Shown here in pieces: positions 35,149 through 43,695 of a stretch of 64,000 nt of DNA (its first letter is position 1; each line of letters starts with the position of its first letter). The translations under genes were made by a program, and so were the position numbers. The notes beneath the pieces were generated by a model. That model did no database searches, was not told the DNA's origin, and was given only the letters and a program-made list of their open reading frames with translations. This DNA is from Chryseobacterium sp. OSA05B (GTDB lineage: Bacteria > Bacteroidota > Bacteroidia > Flavobacteriales > Weeksellaceae): positions 682,001 to 746,000 of the forward strand of contig NZ_JAHXYH010000002.1 in assembly GCF_019970065.1 (NCBI RefSeq). Reading direction: 5' to 3'.

Positions 35149-36537
35149 TTAGAGCTTTTCCGCCGTTTTAGAAGAAAGTCCTTTTTTGATTATGATAACA
35201 TCTTTTTCTCCTTTTTTAAAGATAAAAGAAATTTCCGTATCATCATCCTGAAGGAAAAATACATCATCTTTTTCAGCCAGCATTCTTACCTTGGGATCAT
35301 TATTGTTCTGAATAAAAAGCTGACCGTTTTCGTTCAGAATATGAATAATGTTATCATCTGAAAGTGCATAATTACCCACATATTTTTTAAGGACATCAGC
35401 ATTCAAAGTGACTTCTTTCTTAGGCAGCGGAAGCGTGTAAGGCTGTCCTAATAGAGCTGCTAAAATCGTATTTCCGGCTTTCTCCAGTTTTTTACTCGTG
35501 ATATTGTTGAGCAGTATAATGCAGAGATCCTCATCGGGAAGCATCGCAAAATAACTTGTGGAACCCTCTATATTTCCACCGTGATTGATCAGCTTTTTTC
35601 CATAAAGATCATCAATGAACCAACCGTAAGCGTAGCCACTCAGATAAGGGGTGGTCGCTTTTTTAAATGACTTTTTGGAAACAATGGTATAATCTCTTAA
35701 GCCTTTATAATACTTGTAAAGATCTTCAGCGGTACTGTAAATCTGCCCTGCAGGGCCGGTTAATGTGGGATTCCATATTTCTGTTTTGTCCTGCTTCGTT
35801 TTTGAAATGTAGGAATAGGGAATTGTTTTGTACTGGCTTTTCAAAGCAAGATAATCAAAACCGGTATGGGTCATTTTCAGAGGATTTAAGATTATTTTTC
35901 TTACAGCGTCTTCATAAGAAAGTCCCGTCACTTTTTCAATGATTACACCCAGTAATATATATCCGGAATTGGTATACGAAAATTGAGTACCGGGTTCAAA
36001 ATCCAAAGGTTCATCTTTAAAAAAAGAGATTTCTTTTGTTTTGCTGATAGCTTCTCCGGTATGAAGCAGACGGAAATATTCCTTATTTCGCAAGGCTTCG
36101 TAAATTCCTGAGGTGTGGTTGAGAAGATGCTCAATGGTAATTTCATTCCCCCTCGGATAATCCGGAATAAGTTTAGAAACCGGGTCTTTCACAGAGAGTT
36201 TTCCTTTTTCGCTGAGCTTTACAATGGTTAAGGCCGTGAAAGATTTGGTCAAAGAAGCGATCTGATATATACTTTTGTCCTGATTGGGTATCTTTTTCTC
36301 TGCATTTTGCCAGCCATAAGACTTTTCAAAAACTGTTTTATCCTGATAATGCACCAAAGCCGTTCCGTTGAATTTATTGATAGCTGCAAACGCTTGTATA
36401 ATACTGTCTATTTCCTTCTTTTGTTTCTGGTTAATATCGCTGACATTAGGCTTGGCCTGAGCTTTTAAAGGAGAGCTGATTGTACTGAACATAAAAATCA
36501 TACATCCTAAAACGAAAATATAAGATTGATGGTGCAT
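35149..36537 (-). CDS. Exported serine hydrolase (class C beta-lactamase/PBP-like)
   Basis: The 462-residue protein has a signal peptide (about residues 1-27) and a serine beta-lactamase-like domain: SLTK (Ser95-Lys98), YTNSGY (the Tyr-x-Asn motif, about 187) and LINHGGNIEGS replacing the KTG box as is common in this family. A C-terminal beta domain of ~100 residues follows. Such proteins are D-aminopeptidases, esterases or peptidoglycan-associated enzymes; true beta-lactamase activity is unlikely to be the main role. The gene is alone on this strand. Confidence 0.87.
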   Translation of the reverse strand: MHHQSYIFVLGCMIFMFSTISSPLKAQAKPNVSDINQKQKKEIDSIIQAFAAINKFNGTALVHYQDKTVFEKSYGWQNAEKKIPNQDKSIYQIASLTKSFTALTIVKLSEKGKLSVKDPVSKLIPDYPRGNEITIEHLLNHTSGIYEALRNKEYFRLLHTGEAISKTKEISFFKDEPLDFEPGTQFSYTNSGYILLGVIIEKVTGLSYEDAVRKIILNPLKMTHTGFDYLALKSQYKTIPYSYISKTKQDKTEIWNPTLTGPAGQIYSTAEDLYKYYKGLRDYTIVSKKSFKKATTPYLSGYAYGWFIDDLYGKKLINHGGNIEGSTSYFAMLPDEDLCIILLNNITSKKLEKAGNTILAALLGQPYTLPLPKKEVTLNADVLKKYVGNYALSDDNIIHILNENGQLFIQNNNDPKVRMLAEKDDVFFLQDDDTEISFIFKKGEKDVIIIKKGLSSKTAEKL

Positions 36538-36700
36538 GGTATCTGGTTTTAAAAAACGGTTAAAAGTAAGCAGACTTTTGCTTACATCAACGGTCCGTCC
36601 GCAGAAAATATTTAAAATTAATATCCAGAAACAAATAAAAATAGATTTTAATAATTATTTTTGCCCAACTTAACATATATTAAAAAAACATTAAAATAAT

Positions 36701-37600
36701 ATGGCATCTGGTTTTTTTGCAATTTTAGATGATATCGCGGCGCTGATGGATGATGTAGCTGTTACAAGTAAAATAGCCACACAGAGAACAGCAGGTATTC
36801 TGGGCGATGACCTGGCTGTGAATGCAGAGAAAGCTACGGGTTTCCTCTCTTCACGGGAAATTCCGGTTCTGTGGGCCATTACAAAAGGCTCCTTTATCAA
36901 TAAACTGATTATTCTTCCTGTGGTGTTCCTTCTCAACTGGCTCTATGCTCCTGCCATCAACTATGTGCTGATTTTGGGCGGATTATATCTGGCATTTGAA
37001 GGTGTTGAAAAAATTATAGAATTTCTTTTTCACCGGGATAAAAAAGGTCACGAAGTGGTAGAAGAAATTGTAGAAGACGAAAAGAGTGCTGAAGAAATAG
37101 AAAAAGCAAAGGTAAAATCGGCCATCACCACAGATTTTATTTTATCTGTTGAGATTGTGATCATTGCTTTGGGAACCGTTTTGGAAGAGAGTCATCCTTT
37201 CATTACCCAGATTTTGGTAACGAGTCTGGTTGCTTTTATAGCTACGGTGGGCGTATACGGAATTGTTGCTTTGATCGTAAGAATGGATGATGCAGGATTC
37301 AAATTGATCAAGAAGAGTAATGACAAAGGCTTCTTTGGAAAGCTTGGACACTTTTTGGTGAATGCTTTACCGGTTGTGATTAAAGCTTTGGGAGTGATAG
37401 GTACCATTGCTTTGATTATGGTAGCCGGCGGTATTTTTGCACACAGAATAGAATTTCTTCACCATGTTTTACCTTCCTGGTCTTCTAATGAGCTGCTTAC
37501 TATTTTTAAAGAAATTATCTTGGGACTTATAGGAGGCTTATTTGCAGTAGCACTTTTTACAATAGGAAAAGGGGCTGTTTCTCTGGTCAAGAAGAAATAA
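36701..37600 (+). CDS. DUF808 (YedI-like) inner-membrane protein
   Basis: The 299-residue protein starts with the family hallmark MASGFFAILDDIAALMDD and continues LMDDVAVTSKIATQRTAGILGDD, with about six hydrophobic segments and a charged cytosolic loop (about residues 105-140). DUF808 members are of unknown function. A TATTTTTG box (36656-36663) lies 37 nt before the ATG without a clear -33 element. A bidirectional terminator separates it from the convergent gene. Confidence 0.9.
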   Translation: MASGFFAILDDIAALMDDVAVTSKIATQRTAGILGDDLAVNAEKATGFLSSREIPVLWAITKGSFINKLIILPVVFLLNWLYAPAINYVLILGGLYLAFEGVEKIIEFLFHRDKKGHEVVEEIVEDEKSAEEIEKAKVKSAITTDFILSVEIVIIALGTVLEESHPFITQILVTSLVAFIATVGVYGIVALIVRMDDAGFKLIKKSNDKGFFGKLGHFLVNALPVVIKALGVIGTIALIMVAGGIFAHRIEFLHHVLPSWSSNELLTIFKEIILGLIGGLFAVALFTIGKGAVSLVKKK

Positions 37601-37630
37601 AAAAATAAAAGAATTAAATTTAAATATTCA

Positions 37631-37666
37631 AAAAAGCCTGTACTCAAATATGAATGCAGGCTTTTT
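37631..37666. terminator. Bidirectional terminator between convergent genes
   Basis: AAAAAGCCTG (37631-37640) and CAGGCTTTTT (37657-37666) form a 10-bp stem with a 16-nt loop. T runs occur on both strands, serving the DUF808 gene and the convergent HExxH gene that ends at 37671. Confidence 0.85.
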
Positions 37667-37670
37667 TATA

Positions 37671-38681
37671 TTATTTTTTGAGATTTGCCTGGATTAATTC
37701 AATGATGGTTACCGACTTTGTTCCAAACATATCTTTTACCCAGAATTCTGATACTTTTTGCCGCTCAAGGATTAAAAAAAGTGCCAGACCTTCTTCCTGT
37801 GACCACCATCTTCCATTTCTTCTGATTCCCTTTATGGCTGTTTCTTGATCTGTTTTACCTCCTTGAGGGTGAATCAGCCATAAATACATTGAATATTGTC
37901 CTAGACCTTCCATAGTAAGAAACAGATCGTCCATTGCAGCGAGGGTCTTATATTTCCCTTTTAAATATTTTTTTTGCCTTTTATTCATTAGATTCAAGCC
38001 TTTTAATAGCTCTTCCTGATGAAGTTCTTTATCAGAAATACTATTATAGAAGCTACTTACTTCAGCATTAAACAGATCAACATATTCTTTATTTTGACTG
38101 AAAATATTCTGAAGCATATCATCATTGGTATTAACCCCGAAATCATGCTCCTTTTCATATTGGGTAATTTTTATTCCAAAATTCAGCATTTGTTGCGAAT
38201 GGGAAAATTCATGAAGGAATACCCCGGTGATTAAATTGTCCAATCCGAGTTCCTTGCTTTCTACACCTGCTTTTTTCCAGAAACTGGGAAGAGGCATGAC
38301 GAAAAAAGAATGATGTGCTGTACCGGGAATCTCGGAAGCATAAGAAGTAATGCCTACCGGAATAGAATTTTTGTCGGGTAGAGTAATTTTGCCATGGTGA
38401 AGGGCCTTTTTCCAGTTTAGTTTTAAATTTAAAAGGCTGGGTCCATTAATAGTTTCCCCTTTATTTATAGTAACTGTAGACGTTGAATACACATAGTTTT
38501 CATCAAAGAATACAAATTCTACAGGCGTTATGGTATCAATTTTATAAATATTCTGATAAACCAATATCCATGCGGAAAACCAATCGGTCACTGTCTTGTG
38601 AAACTCTTCATTCGGAGTGTTCTGTCCAAATGCTTTGACCTGGAAAATAAGAAGTACCAGAAAAAAGTATATTTTCTTCAT
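37671..38681 (-). CDS. Exported protein with HExxH motif, putative metallopeptidase
   Basis: From ATG 38681 the protein reads MKKIYFFLVLLIFQVKAFGQ, a clear signal peptide, giving 336 residues; the frame extends upstream but without a signal. At residues 157-161 there is HEFSH in GVFLHEFSHSQQM, a gluzincin-type zinc site, with Glu-rich helices downstream (about 185-200) that could give the third ligand. I do not recognise the family. Periplasmic location is inferred from the signal. It is a single gene between two terminators. Confidence 0.65.
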   Translation of the reverse strand: MKKIYFFLVLLIFQVKAFGQNTPNEEFHKTVTDWFSAWILVYQNIYKIDTITPVEFVFFDENYVYSTSTVTINKGETINGPSLLNLKLNWKKALHHGKITLPDKNSIPVGITSYASEIPGTAHHSFFVMPLPSFWKKAGVESKELGLDNLITGVFLHEFSHSQQMLNFGIKITQYEKEHDFGVNTNDDMLQNIFSQNKEYVDLFNAEVSSFYNSISDKELHQEELLKGLNLMNKRQKKYLKGKYKTLAAMDDLFLTMEGLGQYSMYLWLIHPQGGKTDQETAIKGIRRNGRWWSQEEGLALFLILERQKVSEFWVKDMFGTKSVTIIELIQANLKK

Positions 38682-38782
38682 AAGTGTTGGATTGTGTGAT
38701 AAGCCAATATACAAAATATTACTATAAAGACAGAGTCCATAATTCCGGTTATTGATGAAGATAAAATCAACCCCATAAAAAC

Positions 38783-38810
38783 AAAAAAGTCGGAAGAAAA
38801 ATCTTCCGAC
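38783..38810 (-). terminator. Terminator of grpE-dnaJ
   Basis: GTCGGAAGA (38789-38797) and TCTTCCGAC (38802-38810) form a perfect 9-bp stem with a 4-nt loop. On the minus strand T6 (38783-38788) follows. It is 31 nt beyond the dnaJ stop. Confidence 0.9.
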
Positions 38811-38840
38811 AATAACTGCCATGAGGCCTTATAATATATC

Positions 38841-39962
38841 TTAGTTGAATAAATCTTTCACTTTATCAAAGAAAGTTTTTTCTTTTCCGGAAGGTTCTGC
38901 AACCATTTCTCCGCTTGACATCTGCTTTTCAAAGAAATCTTTCTGATCCTTTGTCAGTTTTTGGGGTGTCCATACATTGATATGGATGAACATATCACCT
39001 TTTCCATAGCTGTCGATGCTAGGAAGGCCCTTTCCTGCCAGTCTGAGGATCTTCCCGGACTGTGTCCCCGGATCAATGGTAATTTTCACCTTACCACCTA
39101 CTGTAGACACTTCTTTCTTAGTTCCTAAAGCGGCTTCTGCAAATGAAATATATAATTCCTGGTGAAGATTGTCACCTTCTCTCTTGATTGTTTTATCTAC
39201 TTCCTCTTCAATGATCACCAATAAATCACCCGGAATTCCTCCGAATGGCGCATCATTTCCTTTTCCTCTTACGTTAAGCTGAATGCCGTCTCTCGCACCC
39301 GCCGGAATATTGATAGAGATTTCCTCTTCATCTTTGATCAGTCCCTGTGCATTGGCTCCTGCTGGAATTTTATCGGCTACTTTCCCGATTCCCTGACAGG
39401 TTCCACAGGTAGTCTGCGTCTGCATTTGTCCGAACATCGTATTCATAACCTTTAACTGAACACCGGAACCGTTACAGGTAGGACAAACTTTTGAAGTGGC
39501 ACCTTCCGCCATCTTCATTTTTTTTACTTTGATGGTTTTCTGCGTTCCGTTCACCATTTCCTCAAGGTTCAGCTTGATTCTGATTCTTAAATTAGAACCT
39601 TTCACCTGCTGGCGTCCTCCGCCACCACCGCCAAAACCACCGAAGCCTCCGCCTCCGAAAATATCTCCAAACTGGCTGAAAATATCTTCCATGTTCATTC
39701 CGCCGCCGAAGCCACCGCCTCCAAAGCCACCATTTCCGCCCATTCCGGCATGACCGAACTGGTCGTATCTTGCACGTTTCTGGTCGTCGCTCAGTACTTC
39801 ATACGCTTCTGCAGCTTCTTTAAATTTTTCCTCAGCCTCTTTATCACCGGGATTTTTATCCGGGTGAAATTTGATCGCCATTTTTCGGTATGATTTCTTT
39901 ATCTCTTCGGCCGATGCAGATTTACTGATCTCAAGAACTTCGTAATAATCTCTTTTTGACAT
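38841..39962 (-). CDS. dnaJ: Chaperone DnaJ with reduced zinc-binding domain
   Basis: DnaJ delivers unfolded substrates to DnaK and stimulates its ATPase. The 373 residues show the J domain with HPD (33-35), a long Gly/Phe region (about 71-117), and the C-terminal substrate domains. The zinc region holds only two of the usual four CxxCxGxG repeats: CPTCNGSG (160-167) and CGTCQGIG (186-193). They correspond in spacing to repeats 2 and 3 (zinc site II); repeats 1 and 4 (site I) are replaced by KMKMAEGA and [10 protein letters not shown]. It follows grpE after a 104-nt spacer with short inverted words. Confidence 0.93.
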   Translation of the reverse strand: MSKRDYYEVLEISKSASAEEIKKSYRKMAIKFHPDKNPGDKEAEEKFKEAAEAYEVLSDDQKRARYDQFGHAGMGGNGGFGGGGFGGGMNMEDIFSQFGDIFGGGGFGGFGGGGGGRQQVKGSNLRIRIKLNLEEMVNGTQKTIKVKKMKMAEGATSKVCPTCNGSGVQLKVMNTMFGQMQTQTTCGTCQGIGKVADKIPAGANAQGLIKDEEEISINIPAGARDGIQLNVRGKGNDAPFGGIPGDLLVIIEEEVDKTIKREGDNLHQELYISFAEAALGTKKEVSTVGGKVKITIDPGTQSGKILRLAGKGLPSIDSYGKGDMFIHINVWTPQKLTKDQKDFFEKQMSSGEMVAEPSGKEKTFFDKVKDLFN

Positions 39963-40066
39963 ATTCTTATAATTGATTATTGATAAATGATAATTGACGC
40001 CTATTGCTTATGGTTTAAAACCCGCTGTCAATCAATTATCTATCACCATTTATCATTTATTTACTA

Positions 40067-40603
40067 TTAGTTTCCTGTTACTACTTTTGCAAAACGGATC
40101 ACTTTATCACTTAAAGTATATCCTGTTTCAATAACATCTACGATTTTGCCTTTTAGATCTTCCGATGGTGCAGGAATCTGTGTAATCGCCTCGTGGAAGT
40201 CTACATTGAAGGTATCACCTGCTCTTACTTCCATCGCTTTTAAGCCTTTTTCAGTAAGTCTGTTCTTAAATTTCTGATAGATCAGTTCTACACCCTGAAG
40301 GTCAGCTGAATTTCCGTTTTTAGCAATTTCTTTTAAAGCTCTTTCGAAGTCATCAAGAATACCCAGCATTGAAATCATCATATCCTGATTGGCATACTGG
40401 AAGAATTCCATCTTCTCTTTTGCCGTTCTTTTTTTATAATTTTCGAATTCAGCGTACAACCTGATGTAACGGTCTTTTTCTTCTGCCAAAAGTTCCTCTG
40501 GAGAAGGTTTTACTGTCACATTTTCCTCAGCTGCCACTTCGTTCTGAACGTTGTTCTCTTCCTGATTATTGATGCTTTCTTCGTTAATATCCTGATTTTC
40601 CAT
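40067..40603 (-). CDS. grpE: Nucleotide exchange factor GrpE
   Basis: GrpE releases ADP from DnaK. The 178 residues have an acidic, disordered N-terminus, a long coiled coil (about 35-90, ELLAEEKDRYIRLYAEFENY), and the C-terminal beta domain with MEVRAGDTFNVDFHEAI and GYTLSDKVIRFAKVVTG. Length is normal. It precedes dnaJ on the same strand; dnaK is not in the window. The upstream spacer holds a large hairpin. Confidence 0.95.
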   Translation of the reverse strand: MENQDINEESINNQEENNVQNEVAAEENVTVKPSPEELLAEEKDRYIRLYAEFENYKKRTAKEKMEFFQYANQDMMISMLGILDDFERALKEIAKNGNSADLQGVELIYQKFKNRLTEKGLKAMEVRAGDTFNVDFHEAITQIPAPSEDLKGKIVDVIETGYTLSDKVIRFAKVVTGN

Positions 40604-40758
40604 AATTCAATATTTATTTAAATAGTTGTTTGACAAAGAACCTGCCAAATAGAAAATATGGACATTAAGGCAGAAAAGGGAATGAGGAATTGGCTGTGAA
40701 TGGTCAATTTTGCTGGGAAAGCCAGAGAAGATTGTGAAATGTCAATTTTACGTCACAA

Positions 40759-40805
40759 GTCAATAGTGAATTGTGGAGGATGAAAATTCACAATTCACTA
40801 TTGAC
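40759..40805. repeat. 17-bp perfect inverted repeat downstream of mntH
   Basis: GTCAATAGTGAATTGTG (40759-40775) and CACAATTCACTATTGAC (40789-40805) are exact inverted copies with a 13-nt loop. No T run follows on either strand, so it is not a standard terminator. The adjoining sequence (from about 40690, gaatggtcaattttgc) belongs to the same word family as repeat copies A and B. Confidence 0.75.
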
Positions 40806-40823
40806 GATTCTCCATTCACTTTT

Positions 40824-42155
40824 CTACCCTGCGAATGTCTGGTACAATAGGTATAAATTCAGTACAATAATAACCACGGAAATAATCCAGACACTAACTT
40901 TTAAAATAGGTTTATTCACGAATTCTCCCATTTTGGCTTTATCATTGGTGAACATCACCAAAGGAACTACCGCAAAACTCAGCTGCATGGATAGGATCAC
41001 CTGGCTTAAAACCAGTAAGTCTGTAGTTCCCTGCTCTCCATAGATGATCGCAACTATTAAAGCCGGAATGACAGCAATCAGCCTTGTGATTAACCTTCTT
41101 AACCATGGTTTCAAACGAATATTTAAAAATCCTTCCATAACGATCTGTCCTGCAAGTGTGCCGGTAAGCGTTGAATTTTGTCCTGATGCCAGCAAGGCAA
41201 TTGCAAAAGCAATACTTGCCATAGAAGCTCCCAGAATAGGAGTCAGCATTTTGTAGGCGTCATGAATATCCGCTACATGCTTATTTCCTGTAGTATGGAA
41301 CGTGGCGGCGGCAAGAATAAGAATGGCTGCATTGATGAAGAAAGCCAGCATCAGGGAAACCGTACTGTCTAAAGTGGCGAACTTGATCGCTTCCTTTTTT
41401 CCTTCCTTATCGCGCGGATAATCTCTGGTCTGGACAATACTGCTGTGCAGGTATAAGTTGTGGGGCATTACAGTGGCTCCCAAAATCCCGATAGCGATAT
41501 AGAGCATTGCCGGGTTTTGGATGATCTCTTTCTGGGGAACAAGTCCTCCAAGTATTTCATTAAAAGCAGGCTGTGAAATCACAATTTCATAGATAAAACA
41601 CGCCAGAATGATAAAAATAAGTCCGCCTACAATACTTTCTATCCATCGGAAACCTTTGGCCTGAAGCAAAAGAATAATCAGAACATCTACAGTTGTGATC
41701 ACAATTCCCCAGGTTAGTGGAATATGAAATAAGAGATTTAAGGCAATAGCTGAACCTATCACCTCTGCGAGATCACACGCGGCGATGGCTATTTCACAGA
41801 AAACCCACAGGATAAAATTGGTGGTAGGGCTGAAGTGGTCACGGCAAGCCTGCGCGAGATCCCTTTCTGCAACAACACCCAATTTTACGGACAGGTGCTG
41901 CAAAACCATGGCGAAAATATTTGAAATAAGAATCACCGAAAGCAGGGTATATCCGAATTGAGCTCCTCCCGCAATATCGGTAGCCCAGTTTCCCGGATCC
42001 ATATATCCTACGGCAATCATCAGTCCCGGACCTGCAAATGCAAGATACTTTCTCCAGAAAGAACCTTTTCTGGGAACTTTTATGGAGGAATATACCTCAG
42101 GCAGGGAATGGGAAGTTTTATCTTTACGCCAGGCGTTATTTAAATTGAAATTCAT
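40824..42155 (-). CDS. mntH: Nramp-family Mn2+/H+ symporter
   Basis: The 443-residue protein has about eleven membrane segments and the Nramp hallmarks: DPGN (53-56) in GYMDPGNWATDIAGG and MPHNLYLHSSIVQTR in the sixth helix, both forming the metal site. It imports Mn2+ (and possibly Fe2+) with protons through the inner membrane. A palindrome overlapping the predicted transcription start just upstream suggests repression by a metal-sensing regulator such as MntR. The ATG at 42155 gives a normal cytosolic N-tail. Confidence 0.93.
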   Translation of the reverse strand: MNFNLNNAWRKDKTSHSLPEVYSSIKVPRKGSFWRKYLAFAGPGLMIAVGYMDPGNWATDIAGGAQFGYTLLSVILISNIFAMVLQHLSVKLGVVAERDLAQACRDHFSPTTNFILWVFCEIAIAACDLAEVIGSAIALNLLFHIPLTWGIVITTVDVLIILLLQAKGFRWIESIVGGLIFIILACFIYEIVISQPAFNEILGGLVPQKEIIQNPAMLYIAIGILGATVMPHNLYLHSSIVQTRDYPRDKEGKKEAIKFATLDSTVSLMLAFFINAAILILAAATFHTTGNKHVADIHDAYKMLTPILGASMASIAFAIALLASGQNSTLTGTLAGQIVMEGFLNIRLKPWLRRLITRLIAVIPALIVAIIYGEQGTTDLLVLSQVILSMQLSFAVVPLVMFTNDKAKMGEFVNKPILKVSVWIISVVIIVLNLYLLYQTFAG

Positions 42156-42158
42156 AAA

Positions 42159-42182
42159 TGTTAGAAATGACTAACAAATTTA
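42159..42182 (-). promoter_or_regulatory. mntH -7 box and overlapping palindromic operator
   Basis: On the minus strand TAAATTTG (complement of 42175-42182) fits the TAnnTTTG box. TGTTAG (42159-42164) and CTAACA (42171-42176), with a 6-nt spacer, form a palindrome covering the end of that box and the expected start site, 3 nt from the ATG. This is where a repressor would block transcription; a DtxR/MntR-type regulator is the likely candidate by gene function only. Confidence 0.55.
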
Positions 42183-42213
42183 CTTAAATAAATGTAAATA
42201 CGAAAGTCGGTGA

Positions 42214-42244
42214 CAAAAAAATCCCGAAAACTAATTTCCGGGAT
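42214..42244 (-). terminator. Terminator of the DUF937-OmpA gene
   Basis: ATCCCGAAA (42221-42229) pairs with TTTCCGGGAT (42235-42244) with one bulged C. On the minus strand seven T (42214-42220) follow. It is 25 nt after the stop at 42269. Confidence 0.8.
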
Positions 42245-42268
42245 CCTATTTTTAAAGATTCTAAAGAT

Positions 42269-43576
42269 CTATTTTGCAAATCTTACAGCCATTTTTCTGT
42301 CTGCAGCTCTTTCTGCATCAGAAGCTTTAGCATCTACTTTAGCATATTTGCTTCCGTAGCCTTCTGCTTCCAGAACCTGAGCTCCAACGCCGGCTTTCGC
42401 TAAGGCACCTTTGATAAATTCAGCTCTTGATTTAGACAATTTCACATTGCTTGCCTCATTTCCTGTCTTATCAGTATATCCTCCGATTTTGATTTTGGCA
42501 TCCGGGAATGCTTTTAAAATAGCAACCAGGTTGTCAAGCTGTCCCTGAGAACCTGCTTCCAGTTCAGTAGAGCTTCCCAGTTTGAAGTTAACATGGTCAA
42601 AATCATACCACTTATCTTTTAATGTGGCATCATCAGCTGCATTTTTATAATCTCCTGATTTCAGGAAGGTAATCATCTGATCTTCCATACCTCCTTTATA
42701 ACCTTTCAGCATAACCCCGTTTAGATCGATGTTTTCATCGGTTTTGGCAACTGGTGCTGTAGTGGTTGCAGAAGTATCAGCAGGAGTTGTGGTAGCTGCT
42801 GAGTCTGTTTTTGATGCTGAAGAATCAGTCACCGTAGTTGTCGTTGTAGTCTGTTTCTTGTCGCACTGCTTCCAAAGGAAATAAGCCGCGGCAATTAAAA
42901 GTAAAAGCGGAAGCAACCATTTCCAGATTGAACCTCCGCCTTCATTATTATTTCTGTCAGGATTGGTTCCTGCAGCTGTAGTACTTCTTGTAACTTCTAT
43001 TTTAGGCTCTTCGCTGGCCGTTGTTCTAATGGTATCGTTATCATTATCAAACTTATACCCTTTAGCCCAGTCTCCGATATTAAGAGATGCCAGAGAAAGC
43101 CCTGCCGGCAGCAGTGAAGAAACAATTCCTTTTTGCTCACCCAACAGGTTTGAAATACCTGATTTGTCTAAATTGTTATCAGCAGCATATTTTCCGATAG
43201 AACCTACCGTAGCTCCTGTTACTAAATTAAGCAGTGAACTGGAAGAATTATTGCTGATTCCTGCATAGGTAGCAATAGCATTCACTATTCCACTGATTTT
43301 GTCTCCAAAAATAGAGGTCAACAATGTAGAAATAACAGGGCTGCTGGAAGCACCACCCATTAAATTTCCTAAAATTCCGCTCGACGAGGCATTGGTAATT
43401 GCATCCAAAACTCCCGGGTTATCGGAATTATTTGCTAATCCTCCAACAACTGCAGGAAGCATACCTCCAATTGCTTTTGAAATACCGGATTCACTTTCTC
43501 CAAGTTGTGAAGCTGCTTGTGAAACCAAAGCGGGACCTAATTGTCCTTTAATTAAATCAATGACATTTAAAGACAT
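42269..43576 (-). CDS. DUF937-OmpA fusion protein
   Basis: The 435-residue protein joins an N-terminal DUF937 (YidB-like) domain (about residues 1-165, LGESESGISKAIGGMLPAVVGG) to a single membrane helix (about 220-236, WLLPLLLLIAAAYFLW), a Thr/Ser-rich linker, and a C-terminal OmpA peptidoglycan-binding domain (about 320-435, IKIGGYTDKTGNEASNVKLS). The N-domain would lie in the cytosol and the OmpA domain in the periplasm bound to peptidoglycan. A cell-envelope role is inferred. It has its own terminator. Confidence 0.88.
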   Translation of the reverse strand: MSLNVIDLIKGQLGPALVSQAASQLGESESGISKAIGGMLPAVVGGLANNSDNPGVLDAITNASSSGILGNLMGGASSSPVISTLLTSIFGDKISGIVNAIATYAGISNNSSSSLLNLVTGATVGSIGKYAADNNLDKSGISNLLGEQKGIVSSLLPAGLSLASLNIGDWAKGYKFDNDNDTIRTTASEEPKIEVTRSTTAAGTNPDRNNNEGGGSIWKWLLPLLLLIAAAYFLWKQCDKKQTTTTTTVTDSSASKTDSAATTTPADTSATTTAPVAKTDENIDLNGVMLKGYKGGMEDQMITFLKSGDYKNAADDATLKDKWYDFDHVNFKLGSSTELEAGSQGQLDNLVAILKAFPDAKIKIGGYTDKTGNEASNVKLSKSRAEFIKGALAKAGVGAQVLEAEGYGSKYAKVDAKASDAERAADRKMAVRFAK

Positions 43577-43695
43577 AATAAATTATTTTTTTAGATTAAT
43601 GTTGAATAAATTTAAACAAAAATCTGTCCAAAAGTCACTTTTTTTTGAATATTTATTTAATTTCCCGCCAGGTTTTTGAAAATCAGCAAGGTTTT

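Noticed and set aside
35149..36537. Antibiotic-resistance beta-lactamase
   Set aside because: The SxxK and YxN motifs are shared by many esterases and D-aminopeptidases; the HGGN box and the C-terminal domain do not indicate a true lactamase.
38682..38822. Longer start for the HExxH protein
   Set aside because: The extra residues precede and would bury a clear signal peptide starting at 38681.
39496..39753. Plus-strand frame coding a Pro/Lys-rich peptide
   Set aside because: It is the complement of the Gly/Phe-rich region of dnaJ; the proline codons simply mirror the glycine codons.
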